From Pseudomonas sp. M30-35 (GTDB lineage Bacteria; Pseudomonadota; Gammaproteobacteria; Pseudomonadales; Pseudomonadaceae): a stretch of DNA of 64,000 nucleotides. Location of the stretch: assembly GCF_002163625.1 (NCBI RefSeq), contig NZ_CP020892.1, forward strand, positions 3,224,001 through 3,288,000, in the 5' to 3' direction. Every line of letters starts with the position of its first letter. Within the stretch, counting starts at the first letter, position 1. Below are positions 27,821 to 36,499 of this stretch, in pieces. The position numbers were made by a program, and so were the translations under genes. The notes beneath the pieces were generated by a model. It had not been told where the DNA came from, ran no database searches, and saw only the letters and a list, made by a program, of their open reading frames with translations.

Positions 27821-28606
27821 TCAAAGATTCTGAGTAATAAAGGACAACATTTGGTCAGCGGTTGAGATGACTTTGGAGTTCATCTCGTAGGCGCGTTGAG
27901 TGGTGATCATATTCACCAACTCTTCAACCACGCTGACGTTGGAGTTTTCCAAGGTGTTTTGCAAAGTCGTACCCAAGCCATTCAAACCAGGTGTACCCAC
28001 TTGTGGAGCGCCGCTGGAAGCGGTCTCAAGAAACAGGTTGCTGCCGATGGCTTCAAGACCCGCAGGGTTAATAAAGTCAGCGGTCTGCAAGTTGCCGATA
28101 ACTTGCGGCTGAGGATTACCGGCGGTGGTTACCGAAACCGTGCCGTCCTCACCCACGGTGAAGGTTTTAACTTCGTTGGGCAGCACCATGGCGGGCTCCA
28201 ACGGAAAGCCATTGGAGGTCACAACCTGGCCATCGGAATCCAGGTGGAAGCTACCGTCACGGGTGTAGGACACCGTGCCGTCCGGCATCAACACCTGGAA
28301 GAAACCACGGCCGTTGATCGCCATATCCAGCGGCTGCTCGGTAGTCTGCAAGCTGCCAGCGGTGAAGATCTTCTGAGTGCCAACAATTCTCACACCGGTA
28401 CCCAGCTGCAAACCTGAAGGCAGCTCACTGTCTTGGCTCGACTGGCCGCCTGGCTGACGACGGATCTGATAAAGCAGATCCTCAAATTCAGCGCGATCGC
28501 GTTTGAAACCCGTCGTCGAAACGTTGGCCAGGTTGTTGGAAATAGTGGTCAGGTTCATGTCCTGAGCGGACAAACCGGTTTTGCTGACCCACAGTGCCGG
28601 AATCAT
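27821..28606 (-). CDS. flgG: Flagellar distal rod protein FlgG
   Basis: 261 aa, standard length. Rod-family N-terminus (LWVSKTGLSAQDMNLTTISN then NLANVSTTGFKRD) and C-terminus (ENSNVSVVEELVNMITTQRA then YEMNSKVISTADQMLSFITQ). FlgG makes up the distal rod, passing through the P and L rings encoded just downstream. Confidence 0.96.
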   Translation of the reverse strand: MIPALWVSKTGLSAQDMNLTTISNNLANVSTTGFKRDRAEFEDLLYQIRRQPGGQSSQDSELPSGLQLGTGVRIVGTQKIFTAGSLQTTEQPLDMAINGRGFFQVLMPDGTVSYTRDGSFHLDSDGQVVTSNGFPLEPAMVLPNEVKTFTVGEDGTVSVTTAGNPQPQVIGNLQTADFINPAGLEAIGSNLFLETASSGAPQVGTPGLNGLGTTLQNTLENSNVSVVEELVNMITTQRAYEMNSKVISTADQMLSFITQNL

Positions 28607-28652
28607 ATTGGTTCTCCTCGGGTGACGTTTTCACGTCGCCGCGTACTGATAA

Positions 28653-29393
28653 TTAGCTAAGTTGCAAAACCCGCGCCATTGCCGACGCATTGTCTTCGGC
28701 GGTGCGCATCATCTTTACTTGCAGCTCGAATTGGCGGGACAACGACATGATCGCGGTCATCTCTTCCACCGCGTTGACGTTGCTTGATTCGAGAAAACCC
28801 GAAGTCAGTCGCACGCTCGCATCGGCCTGCACTCGCTGGCCACTCTTGAGACGCATCATGCCGTCGGTGCCCTTCTCCAACTGCTTAGGGTCCGGGTTAA
28901 CCAGCTTCAGTCGATCAACCTCTGCCAGCACATTTGGCGCCTCACCCAATGCACGAATACTGATGGTGCCGTCCTGACCGATATCGATCCCCTGCTCTGG
29001 CGGCACGGCAACTGGCCCGGCATTGCCCATAACCGGCAAACCATTGCCAGTGCGCAGCACGCCTAGCGCGTCGACATTCAAGCTGGCAGTACGCACATAA
29101 GCTTCGCTGCCATCGGGCGCCTGCACGGCAAGCCAGCCATGACCGCCGATTGCAACGTCAAGGTCGCGTCCTGTTTCCTGCATGGAGCCCGGAGTAAAGT
29201 CAGTACCTGGACGCTCACTCATTGCATAAACGCGCGACGGATACACATCACCGAATGATGAAATAGCCCGCGCCTGCTCAAAGTCACGGCGAAAGCCGCT
29301 GGTTGAAATATTCGCCAAGTTGTTGGCGTGCGCGCGCTGTGCCAGCGTGTTGTTCTGAGCGCCAGTCATGGCGACGTAAAGCATTTTATCCAT
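28653..29393 (-). CDS. flgF: Flagellar proximal rod protein FlgF
   Basis: 246 aa from the ATG at 29393 (GGAGAG upstream); the longer reading frame would run into the sigma54 promoter. N-terminus MDKMLYVAMTGAQNNTLAQR and C-terminus NVNAVEEMTAIMSLSRQFEL are typical of FlgF. It heads flgFGHIJKL and has a near-perfect sigma54 promoter 50-66 nt upstream. Confidence 0.95.
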   Translation of the reverse strand: MDKMLYVAMTGAQNNTLAQRAHANNLANISTSGFRRDFEQARAISSFGDVYPSRVYAMSERPGTDFTPGSMQETGRDLDVAIGGHGWLAVQAPDGSEAYVRTASLNVDALGVLRTGNGLPVMGNAGPVAVPPEQGIDIGQDGTISIRALGEAPNVLAEVDRLKLVNPDPKQLEKGTDGMMRLKSGQRVQADASVRLTSGFLESSNVNAVEEMTAIMSLSRQFELQVKMMRTAEDNASAMARVLQLS

Positions 29394-29443
29394 GGTAACT
29401 CTCCGAGATAGGCGTGCTGCCTTGTGCTCTATACAGGCAATAT

Positions 29444-29459
29444 TGCAAAGCCTGTGCCA
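29444..29459 (-). promoter_or_regulatory. Sigma54 (-24/-12) promoter for flgFGHIJKL
   Basis: The minus strand reads TGGCACAGGCTTTGCA, a full match to TGGCAC-N5-TTGCA. It lies about 50 nt upstream of the flgF ATG. Confidence 0.85.
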
Positions 29460-29504
29460 CACTCGAAAATTAACCGTAAACCATTGATAAAATTAGATTT
29501 TATA

Positions 29505-29536
29505 AAACAAAAAAGCTCCAAAAGGAGCTTTTTAAT
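29505..29536 (-). terminator. Rho-independent terminator after flgE
   Basis: A 10-bp stem AAAAAGCTCC/GGAGCTTTTT with a 4-nt loop and a T-rich tail on the minus strand, about 55 nt past the flgE stop. It separates flgBCDE from flgFGHIJKL. Confidence 0.88.
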
Positions 29537-29590
29537 AGAGCGAACGGCGAGACTTTGCCGCGAACGGCAAAGCCATGTCGGCCAGCTGGA

Positions 29591-30898
29591 TCAACGCAGG
29601 TTGATAATGGTCTGGGTCACCGCACTTTCAGTCTCGATGGTTTTTGCATTCGCCTGATAATTGCGCTGCGCAACGATCAAGTTAACCAACTGGTCAGACA
29701 GTTCGACGTTTGAGTCTTCCAGCGCTCCCGACTGCAAAGCACCCAAGGTGCCGCTGCTTGGCGTGCCGATCACCGGCTCACCCGATTCAAATGACTGCAC
29801 CCATGCCGTTTTACCCACCGGCGTCAGACCTTGCATATTGGCAAAGTTGGCCAACACCACTTGCCCCTGCACCTTCGACTGGCCGTTGGTGTAGCGCGCA
29901 AAAATCACACCGGTGTCATCAATCTCAAGGCCCGCCAGCTCACCCGTGGTGTAACCGTTTTGGTCAACACTATTCACCGCAAACAAACTCGAATACTGGG
30001 TCGTGCCACGGAAGTCAAAATTAACCCCAGTCGCACTAGCCGTTGCACCGTTACCACTCCAGACCGGAGGCGTACCACCATCGGATGCGGCGGGAACCCA
30101 GTTGGTCATATTCAACGTACCATTTGCAGCCACAGTGAAATCTGCCGATGTCATCGCTGCGGTATCCAACTGGCCTGCCGCATTAAAGGTCAGGTTGGCC
30201 GTGTACGGGTCGGTCGATGTCGGGTCCGCCGGGTTGCGCCCATCGACCAACACATTCATCTGCCAGGTATTAGCACCGGTTTTGATGTAATACTGAGTAA
30301 ATGCGTGTGAGTTGCCCTGCGAGTCGAAGATATTGACCGAGGTCGACGAGTTAAATGTGGTTGGATCATTCGGATCAAACGGCGTTGTCGTCGGCACTTC
30401 GTTGGTCGAGTTCAGGTTGAAAGGCTGAGTAATGGTACTCGTCGGCTTCGGTGCCTGGCTGGCCGTCTCAACTTTAAGATCAGAGATGATGCCGTTTTGC
30501 AGATTGCCGTTGCCATCCACCGCATAGCCTTGCAGCTTGTAGCCGAAGTTATTGACGATATTGCCAGCGCGGTCAGTACCGAAATAACCGGCACGGGTGT
30601 AGCTGATATCACCATTGTTGCTGGTGCGGAAAAAGCCGTTACCGTTAATCGCCAAATCCAATGAGTTCTGCGTGTAGTTGACGTTGCCCTGATTGAATTG
30701 TTGCGAAACGTCACTGAGCAACACCCCGCTACCTTGGGCGTTCTTGCCGGAGCCAAGCACCGAAGCCGCATACACGTCAGCAAACTCCGCCCGCGACTGT
30801 TTAAAGCCGGTCGTGCCTGCGTTGGCGATGTTATTACCCGTAACGTTGAGATCGCTGGTCGCTGCGCGCAGACCGCTAAGCCCGATATTGAACGCCAT
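29591..30898 (-). CDS. flgE: Flagellar hook protein FlgE
   Basis: 435 aa. N-terminus MAFNIGLSGLRAATSDLNVT then GNNIANAGTTGFKQSRAEFA; C-terminus ALEDSNVELSDQLVNLIVAQ then RNYQANAKTIETESAVTQTI. The middle region includes the FlgE D2-type Ser/Thr/Asn-rich fold. FlgE polymerises into the hook with FlgD as cap. It lies 44 bp after flgD. Confidence 0.96.
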   Translation of the reverse strand: MAFNIGLSGLRAATSDLNVTGNNIANAGTTGFKQSRAEFADVYAASVLGSGKNAQGSGVLLSDVSQQFNQGNVNYTQNSLDLAINGNGFFRTSNNGDISYTRAGYFGTDRAGNIVNNFGYKLQGYAVDGNGNLQNGIISDLKVETASQAPKPTSTITQPFNLNSTNEVPTTTPFDPNDPTTFNSSTSVNIFDSQGNSHAFTQYYIKTGANTWQMNVLVDGRNPADPTSTDPYTANLTFNAAGQLDTAAMTSADFTVAANGTLNMTNWVPAASDGGTPPVWSGNGATASATGVNFDFRGTTQYSSLFAVNSVDQNGYTTGELAGLEIDDTGVIFARYTNGQSKVQGQVVLANFANMQGLTPVGKTAWVQSFESGEPVIGTPSSGTLGALQSGALEDSNVELSDQLVNLIVAQRNYQANAKTIETESAVTQTIINLR

Positions 30899-30942
30899 GG
30901 AAAACTCCTTTGCCGGAACAGCCGGCCATTAAATCGTGATGA

Positions 30943-31620
30943 TTATTGACCGATGACCTGAACCTGCGAGAGCGGCACACTGCCCAGCCCTGCCAAATTC
31001 AGCATGAGTTCGCTGCCGCCCAAAGTGACACTGTCAACGTTGGCCGGAAGCATGGTGTAAAGACCCTTGGTTTCACCCGCGTAGGTCGCTTCCGCCTCAA
31101 AGGTGTAAGTGCCCGGCGGCATAAGATTGCCGCTTGAATCCTTGCCATCCCAGATGAAGCTGATGTTGCCTGCTTCCTGCTCACCCAGGTTGACTCGGCC
31201 AACCACTGACCCGGCGCTGTCTTTAACATTGACGTAGACGTTGCTACTGCTGGTCGGCAGAACCAGGCTGGCCTTGAAGCTCTCACTGGTATCCACTACC
31301 GCAGTGTCAGTCGGAATAATAACTTTGCGCCCAACCAGCGACGAAGCCTGCAAGGCCTGCGATGACTGATAACCCGACAGCAATGTATCGACGCTACCGT
31401 TCAACTGCTGAATACCGTCTACCGTACTGAACTGTGCCAATTGCGCGATGAACTCGCCGTTACCTTGCGGCTCCAGTGGGTTCTGGTTATTCAATTGGGC
31501 GACCAACAGATTCAAGAACTCGTCTTTACCAAGCTCTTTATCTGTACCGGTACTGGACGAGTTAATTTGCAGCTGATCAAGGACCGAACTGCCAACGCCA
31601 CTGGTGCTATCAACGCTCAT
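30943..31620 (-). CDS. flgD: Flagellar hook assembly cap FlgD
   Basis: 225 aa. The N-terminal cap motif is LGKDEFLNLLVAQLNNQNPL with EFIAQLAQFSTVDGIQQL; the C-terminal FlgD Tudor/FnIII-like region has SFIWDGKDSSGNLMPPGTYT. FlgD scaffolds hook growth and is later replaced by FlgK. It starts 21 nt after flgC. Confidence 0.96.
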   Translation of the reverse strand: MSVDSTSGVGSSVLDQLQINSSSTGTDKELGKDEFLNLLVAQLNNQNPLEPQGNGEFIAQLAQFSTVDGIQQLNGSVDTLLSGYQSSQALQASSLVGRKVIIPTDTAVVDTSESFKASLVLPTSSSNVYVNVKDSAGSVVGRVNLGEQEAGNISFIWDGKDSSGNLMPPGTYTFEAEATYAGETKGLYTMLPANVDSVTLGGSELMLNLAGLGSVPLSQVQVIGQ

Positions 31621-31641
31621 TTAGCGTTCCTCATTGATGGC

Positions 31642-32085
31642 TTACTGACCCAGGGTCAGCACCTTCTGTAACATTTGTTTAGCGGTATTCATCATTTCAA
31701 CGTTGGTCTGGAAGGCCCGGCTGGCAGAGATCATGTCAGCCATTTCTTCAACCACATTGACGTTGGGGTAGTACACATAACCGCTCTCGTCCGCGGCCGG
31801 ATGGTTAGGCTCGTAACGTGGCATCAGCGAACTTTGATCCTCAACAATGCCGAGCACCTGAACACCGCTGCCAGCTGCATCTTGCTCAGCAAACAAGGAG
31901 CCGCCATCAGAACCCTGGGCCTGATTAAACACAGTGGCGAAAACCGGGTGGCGAGCGCGGTAAGTCTGGTCAATGTTGGAAGACACAGACTCGGCGTTGG
32001 CGATGTTGCTGGAGATGGTGTTGAGACGCGTGCTTTGCGCGCTCATACCGGACCCGGCAATATTGAATACACTGGTTAGTGACAT
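31642..32085 (-). CDS. flgC: Flagellar proximal rod protein FlgC
   Basis: 147 aa. N-terminal FNIAGSGMSAQSTRLNTISS, NIANAESV, and C-terminal VNVVEEMADMISASRAFQTN with VEMMNTAKQMLQKVLTLGQ are typical FlgC. It begins 14 nt after flgB. Proximal rod subunit with FlgB and FlgF. Confidence 0.96.
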   Translation of the reverse strand: MSLTSVFNIAGSGMSAQSTRLNTISSNIANAESVSSNIDQTYRARHPVFATVFNQAQGSDGGSLFAEQDAAGSGVQVLGIVEDQSSLMPRYEPNHPAADESGYVYYPNVNVVEEMADMISASRAFQTNVEMMNTAKQMLQKVLTLGQ

Positions 32086-32099
32086 GGCATCAGTCTCCG

Positions 32100-32507
32100 T
32101 TAGTCGCCGCGCAGGGCGCTGACCAGCCCTTTGAATTTGCTATTGAGTAAGGTGAAGCTGGCCTGAAAGTCGACGGCGTTTTGCGCGTAATTCGACTGTT
32201 CTAGCTGGGTATCGACTGTGTTCTGATCAAGCGAAGGGCTCATCGGAGTTCGATACTTAAGCTCAGCCTCAGCGCTGGCCAGACCTTCAGCACTGATGTG
32301 ATGTGCATTGGTGCGGTTCAGGCTAAAGGTGCCGCCCTGAGTCTTGGCATTTTGCTCGGCAAGCACTGAGGCGAAATCCAGATCACGCGCTTTGTAGTTA
32401 GGCGTGTCTGCGTTCACCATGTTATTGGCCAACACTTCTGCACGCTGAGCGCGAAAGCTCAGTGCTTGTTGGTGAATGCCGAGTGCGCTTGCGAAGCTGA
32501 TACTCAT
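32100..32507 (-). CDS. flgB: Flagellar proximal rod protein FlgB
   Basis: 135 aa from the ATG at 32507; the frame remains open upstream but that part overlaps the sigma54 promoter and does not resemble FlgB. Motifs: FRAQRAEVLANNMVNADTPN, YKARDLDF. FlgB is the innermost rod subunit. It heads flgBCDE. Confidence 0.95.
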   Translation of the reverse strand: MSISFASALGIHQQALSFRAQRAEVLANNMVNADTPNYKARDLDFASVLAEQNAKTQGGTFSLNRTNAHHISAEGLASAEAELKYRTPMSPSLDQNTVDTQLEQSNYAQNAVDFQASFTLLNSKFKGLVSALRGD

Positions 32508-32813
32508 GGTTTGTACCTTTGCCGTTTGCCGAAGCAGTTTTCCGTGCAAGCAACAAAGCAAACCCTGTGCCAATATATTTAACCGTTTAAATACAATGAC
32601 TTATGATAAAACCTATTGAGTAAAAAGACTAAAGCGGCAATGGATTTCCGCTTGCGGCAATGCCTCTGCCTATTTACCCGCCCCGCACTTGCCGCTCAAA
32701 CTGGAGGCAGATAAATGCCTGGCGCCCTCACGCCATTACCAAATGGCCAAGCAATTATCTGTGGTTAGACGTTGAGCGCAATTGGCTCATAAGAAGATGC
32801 TGCGCCGCTGAGA
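32508..32813. other. flgB-hemerythrin intergenic region (306 bp)
   Basis: Holds the flgB leader and sigma54 promoter (32557-32572). From about 32580 to 32813 I see an AT-rich stretch and then plain sequence; no gene, RNA or convincing terminator is supported. Confidence 0.7.
32557..32572 (-). promoter_or_regulatory. Sigma54 (-24/-12) promoter for flgBCDE
   Basis: The minus strand reads TGGCACAGGGTTTGCT, full match to TGGCAC-N5-TTGCW, about 50 nt upstream of flgB. It is nearly identical to the flgF promoter. Confidence 0.85.
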
Positions 32814-33278
32814 TTAGCCAAAAAACTTGCGCATTGAACGCGACAACCAGCCCGCAGGTTGCGTGTCCTGAGTAATCCGGTTCATGTTGTCGATAACCAC
32901 CTTGGCATAAGCGGCGTCGTCATTGCGGATGTGGTTGAACAGCCAGCGCGACAACAAACCGATCAACTCAGTGGTTATATCCTCGCCTGCCTTGAAGCGA
33001 GTGTTGTACTCATTAACCTTGCCAATGAACACCTCATGCACACGCTTGTGTGGACGGGTAAAACTGTAGCCGGACTCTTCCAGCAGCGACTCTTCAAAGG
33101 CAAAGTGCGAGAGCGTGTAATCAACCAGATCATTAAGCACGCCACCGACTTCGCTGCGGCTATGCCCCTGCTTTTGCGCCAAGATCAGCAAGTTGATCAT
33201 ATCGACAATCCGTCGATGCTGATTGTCGATGACCTCGATTCCGGTGTTGAGGTCACTTTGCCAAACAAGTAATTCCAT
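32814..33278 (-). CDS. Bacteriohemerythrin
   Basis: 154 aa from the ATG at 33278, giving the standard start MELLVWQSDLNTGIEVIDNQ. All seven di-iron ligands are seen: His21, His58, Glu62, His77, His81, His116 and Asp120 or Asp121 (motifs HFAFEE, HKRVHE, HIRND). It is a cytoplasmic O2-binding protein. It lies between cheR and flgB on the same strand, suggesting a role in aerotaxis or oxygen supply; that link is inferred from position only. Confidence 0.9.
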   Translation of the reverse strand: MELLVWQSDLNTGIEVIDNQHRRIVDMINLLILAQKQGHSRSEVGGVLNDLVDYTLSHFAFEESLLEESGYSFTRPHKRVHEVFIGKVNEYNTRFKAGEDITTELIGLLSRWLFNHIRNDDAAYAKVVIDNMNRITQDTQPAGWLSRSMRKFFG

Positions 33279-33429
33279 TAACCCAGTCCTTAAGCGTTCA
33301 CTCGAGTAGGTTCGAGCGCTGGGCAACTTTATCGACAGTACGTGCGCCAGGGACTGACTTGAATCAAGCCAGTTACCATTATCCGGGCACTAAGGAGCAG
33401 GCAGGCAGACGCTTGCACAATCCTATGTA

Positions 33430-33455
33430 AACAGCAGGCTCTGGGCCTGCTGCTT
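33430..33455 (-). terminator. Possible terminator after cheR
   Basis: An 8-bp stem CAGCAGGC/GCCTGCTG (33432-33452) about 20 nt past the cheR stop, followed on the minus strand by TTTA. Weak U-tract. Confidence 0.5.
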
Positions 33456-33474
33456 GCAGTGATCCACACAAGGC

Positions 33475-34302
33475 TTATTTGACTTTATAAATGATGCCCG
33501 GACTGCATTGCACCATCTGATACAGGTCCGGCAGTGCATTGAGCGCCTCGGAAGCGCCCAGGAACAAATATCCGCCCGGCTTCAAGGTCGCATGGATACG
33601 CGTGAGAATGTCTTTCTTCACTTCAGCTGAAAAGTAGATCAGCACGTTACGACAGAACACCACATCAAACTTTCCCAAGCCGGCGTAGCTTTCCAGCAGA
33701 TTTAGCGGACGAAATTCGACACGGCTTTTGATCGGTGCCTTGACCACCCAGCGTCCCGGCGCCTTCGGCTCAAAGTAGCGCTGCAAACGTTCTTGTGAGA
33801 GGCCACGACCAATTGCCAGACTGTCGTACTCACCTGATTTACAGTTGGCCAGCATCGTCGGTGACAGGTCTGTGGCGACGATTTGCGCACCACCGCGCAA
33901 CTGCCCGATATTGCTCTTCTCGAACTCATCAATTGTCATCGACAGCGAATAAGGCTCTTGCCCTGACGAACAAGCTGCCGACCAGATACGCAAACGCTGC
34001 CCCGCGTTAGCCTTGAGTAATTCAGGCAACACACGCTTTTTCATCACTTCAAAGGGATAGGTATCACGAAACCACAGGGTTTCGTTGGTGGTCATGGCAT
34101 CGACCACTTGCTCACGCAAGCCGCTGCGCGGCATGGCCTGCATACGCTGCACCAACTCACCGAGCGTCTTGATACTGTTCTGTTCCATCAACTTATTAAG
34201 CCGACTGGAAACCAGATACTGTTTATTGGTGCCTAGCAAAATCCCGCAGGCTTTTTCGAGGAAGCTCCGGAACTGTTCAAAATCCAAATTTCCTGACGTC
34301 AC
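33475..34302 (-). CDS. cheR: Chemotaxis protein methyltransferase CheR
   Basis: 275 aa from a GTG at 34302, which gives the usual start (GNLDFEQFRSFLEKACGILL). N-terminal all-alpha CheR_N domain, then a SAM-binding domain with WSAACSSGQEPYSLSMTID, GLGKFDVVFCRNVLIYF and LKPGGYLFLGASE. It methylates receptor glutamates for adaptation. It follows cheV in the same orientation, the common Pseudomonas arrangement next to flgA. Confidence 0.94.
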   Translation of the reverse strand: MTSGNLDFEQFRSFLEKACGILLGTNKQYLVSSRLNKLMEQNSIKTLGELVQRMQAMPRSGLREQVVDAMTTNETLWFRDTYPFEVMKKRVLPELLKANAGQRLRIWSAACSSGQEPYSLSMTIDEFEKSNIGQLRGGAQIVATDLSPTMLANCKSGEYDSLAIGRGLSQERLQRYFEPKAPGRWVVKAPIKSRVEFRPLNLLESYAGLGKFDVVFCRNVLIYFSAEVKKDILTRIHATLKPGGYLFLGASEALNALPDLYQMVQCSPGIIYKVK

Positions 34303-34450
34303 TCGCACTGCCCCGCAAAATAATAGTGTTGGTCTATGAGACACCCACCGAATATAAACATTCTAGGCAGCATCTGATGCACCATCACAGCTTAAAGACA
34401 CAGCTAAACCCTTTGGTTATCCAGCCATTTGTCGCATGGGTTGGCGCAGC

Positions 34451-35386
34451 TTACTCGCCACGATCAACCGCGTTGATTCGCTCAACCACTCTTGAGGCTA
34501 AATCATCGGGCCGGAATTTGGCGAGAAAATCATCCGCACCGACCTTTTTGACCATCGCTTGGTTGAATACACCCGACAATGAAGTGTGTAGCAACAGGTG
34601 CAATCCCTGCATCCGCGCATCACTGCGAATAGCAGTGGTCAATGTATAGCCATCCATTTCTGGCATTTCAATGTCAGAAATAATCATCAGCAACTCATCG
34701 GCCGGGCGACGCCCTTCATCAGCCATCTTGCGCAAATAATCCAGCGCTTCACGCCCATCATTCAGCGTCGTCACTTCCACACCAACGGCTTGCAAGCAAC
34801 GTAACACCTGCTTACGCGCCACTGATGAGTCATCAACAATCAACACATGCTGTTTAACCGCTTTACCATGAGTAGCCGCATCCACCACACCCTCAGATAT
34901 CGCTTCAGAGGTGGGTGAAACTTCAGCCAGAACCTTTTCTACATCGATGATCTCAACCATTTGCTGATCAAGATAGGTCACCGCCGTCAGGTAATGATCA
35001 CGCCCCGTACCCTTTGGCGGCGGCAGGATCTCTTCCCAGTTCATGTTAACAATGCGCTCAACTGCGCTCACCAAAAAACCCTGAGTCTTGGTGTTGTACT
35101 CAGTGATGATCACAAAGCTATTTTGCAAATCAGCCAGTGGCTTGCAGCCCGTCGCCAGGGACAGATCAATAATCGGAATGGTTCCGCCGCGGATATTGGC
35201 GACTCCACGCACCACAGAACTGGACTTGGGCATTACGGTCAGGCGCGGGCACTGCAGCACCTCTTTGACCTTGAATACGTTAATCCCATACAACTGTTTG
35301 CCATCAAGGCGAAACAACAGCAGCTCTAAACGGTTTTGGCCGACCAACTGAGTGCGTTGATTCACCGAGTCCATGACACTAACCAT
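34451..35386 (-). CDS. cheV: Chemotaxis coupling protein CheV
   Basis: 311 aa from the ATG at 35386, placed 7 nt after GGAG; an ATG two codons earlier is too close. A CheW-like domain (about 10-165; LELLLFRLDGKQLYGINVFK, NIRGGTIPIIDLSLATG) is fused to a receiver domain (about 180-305; HVLIVDDSSVARKQVLR, phospho-Asp in IISDIEMPEMDG, Lys in DDFLAKF). CheV couples receptors to CheA and is tuned by phosphorylation. Divergent from flgA. Confidence 0.95.
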   Translation of the reverse strand: MVSVMDSVNQRTQLVGQNRLELLLFRLDGKQLYGINVFKVKEVLQCPRLTVMPKSSSVVRGVANIRGGTIPIIDLSLATGCKPLADLQNSFVIITEYNTKTQGFLVSAVERIVNMNWEEILPPPKGTGRDHYLTAVTYLDQQMVEIIDVEKVLAEVSPTSEAISEGVVDAATHGKAVKQHVLIVDDSSVARKQVLRCLQAVGVEVTTLNDGREALDYLRKMADEGRRPADELLMIISDIEMPEMDGYTLTTAIRSDARMQGLHLLLHTSLSGVFNQAMVKKVGADDFLAKFRPDDLASRVVERINAVDRGE

Positions 35387-35431
35387 GCCCATACTCCTTA
35401 TTTAAGCGCCCGTAAAACTGAAGTTAGCAGG

Positions 35432-35447
35432 CGGCACGGGCCTTGCA
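35432..35447 (+). promoter_or_regulatory. Sigma54 (-24/-12) promoter for flgA
   Basis: CGGCACGGGCCTTGCA matches GGCACG-N4-TTGCA with exact spacing. The predicted transcription start is about 35457-35458, almost on the first in-frame ATG of flgA (35459), which bears on the choice of start codon. Confidence 0.8.
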
Positions 35448-35488
35448 CGCTAATATATATGACCGTAGAAACGACGTTTTATCGACAT

Positions 35489-36217
35489 ATGTGGGCAAAA
35501 AGCCACCAACTGATTCTGGCTTTATTAATACCTGCAGCCGCCTGCTTCAGCTCAACTGCTGTGGCAACTTCAACCCTGCCTGACCAGCTTATCGGCGCCG
35601 CCCACACTTTTCTTGAGGTTACTGTGGCCGACTATTTACAACGAAGCGATATCAGCGGCCGGCATGAGATTGAAATCAACCGCCTTGACCCTCGGTTACG
35701 ACTGCCGCTGTGCGACAGAGATTTGACGACCACGCTGGAAAGCCCAGCAGAACCCATTGGCCGCGTCACATTGAAGGTTCGCTGCGACGGCTCTGCCCCC
35801 TGGACTATTTTTGTCCCGGCGCAGGTTCGCCTTTATCGTGAAGTGGTGACGGCAACACGCCCGCTCAAGCGTTCCAGCGTAATTAGCGAATTCGACGTAA
35901 CATTGGCGGAGCGCGATGTCGGGCAGCTTAATCATGGATATCTGACCTCAGTTCAGCAGGCAATCGGCAAAAAGCTGACGCGCCCTGTCCGCCCGGACCA
36001 GGAGTTAACCCCGGTCTATGTCGAGCTAGCTGAAGTTATTCGACGTGGCGACCAGGTCGTAATCAGCGCAAAAACCGGCACGATTAACGTGAGGATGCCG
36101 GGCGAAGCGCTGTCCGACGGGGCTTTAGGCAGACAAATTAATGTTCGCAACCAGCGCTCACAGCGTATTATCAAGGCGCGGGTAACCGGTCCAGGACAAG
36201 TCGAAGTGGCAATGTAG
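35489..36217 (+). CDS. flgA: Flagella basal body P-ring formation chaperone FlgA
   Basis: 242 aa from the ATG at 35489. An ATG at 35459 would give 252 aa but lies within a base or two of the predicted sigma54 start site, so the mRNA would be leaderless. Neither start has a good ribosome site. Signal peptide MWAKSHQLILALLIPAAAC... to AVA, then SAF and chaperone domains (TRPLKRSSVISEFDVTLAER, MPGEALSDGALGRQINVRNQ). FlgA chaperones FlgI in the periplasm. Confidence 0.9.
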   Translation: MWAKSHQLILALLIPAAACFSSTAVATSTLPDQLIGAAHTFLEVTVADYLQRSDISGRHEIEINRLDPRLRLPLCDRDLTTTLESPAEPIGRVTLKVRCDGSAPWTIFVPAQVRLYREVVTATRPLKRSSVISEFDVTLAERDVGQLNHGYLTSVQQAIGKKLTRPVRPDQELTPVYVELAEVIRRGDQVVISAKTGTINVRMPGEALSDGALGRQINVRNQRSQRIIKARVTGPGQVEVAM

Positions 36218-36334
36218 GCATGAATCTTGATTAGGCTCTTGTATAGTGGTCTTGATAGCGGCCTTGATTGTGTTAGCCAAGACGTTTTCTTGGACGGCGG
36301 CATACAGGTCTATAGATTCAGAACTTATTGCAGC

Positions 36335-36427
36335 GTTTATGGCTCAAAGAAATGCTCTGAAATTTATCGCCAGCGACGATTTAACTGAGCATTTTCAGTA
36401 CTGACTCAGCAATGTAATATTTTTCAG
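36335..36427. repeat. Decayed relative of the 141-bp palindromic element
   Basis: Read on the minus strand this starts CTGAAAAATATTAC and contains ACTGAAAATGCTCA. That parallels the end of the 16640-16780 element (TATTACTGCG, then ACTGCTCAAAATGCTCA) with gaps. The other terminus is not recognisable. It lies just upstream of the flgM sigma28 promoter. Confidence 0.35.
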
Positions 36428-36435
36428 AAAGTCGC

Positions 36436-36461
36436 TAAAGTTTTATCGCGCACGGCCGACA
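36436..36461 (+). promoter_or_regulatory. Sigma28 (FliA) promoter of flgM
   Basis: TAAA, a 15-nt spacer, then GCCGACA (one mismatch to GCCGATA). The leader would be about 30 nt. This gives FliA-dependent feedback synthesis of its own anti-sigma factor. Confidence 0.75.
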
Positions 36462-36499
36462 GACAGGTAAGCGTCCAAACAAATCAGAGGTTTACGATC

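Noticed and set aside
32660..32875. 71-aa plus-strand ORF between flgB and the hemerythrin gene
   Set aside because: No ribosome site, overlaps the end of the hemerythrin gene, and composition is not protein-like.
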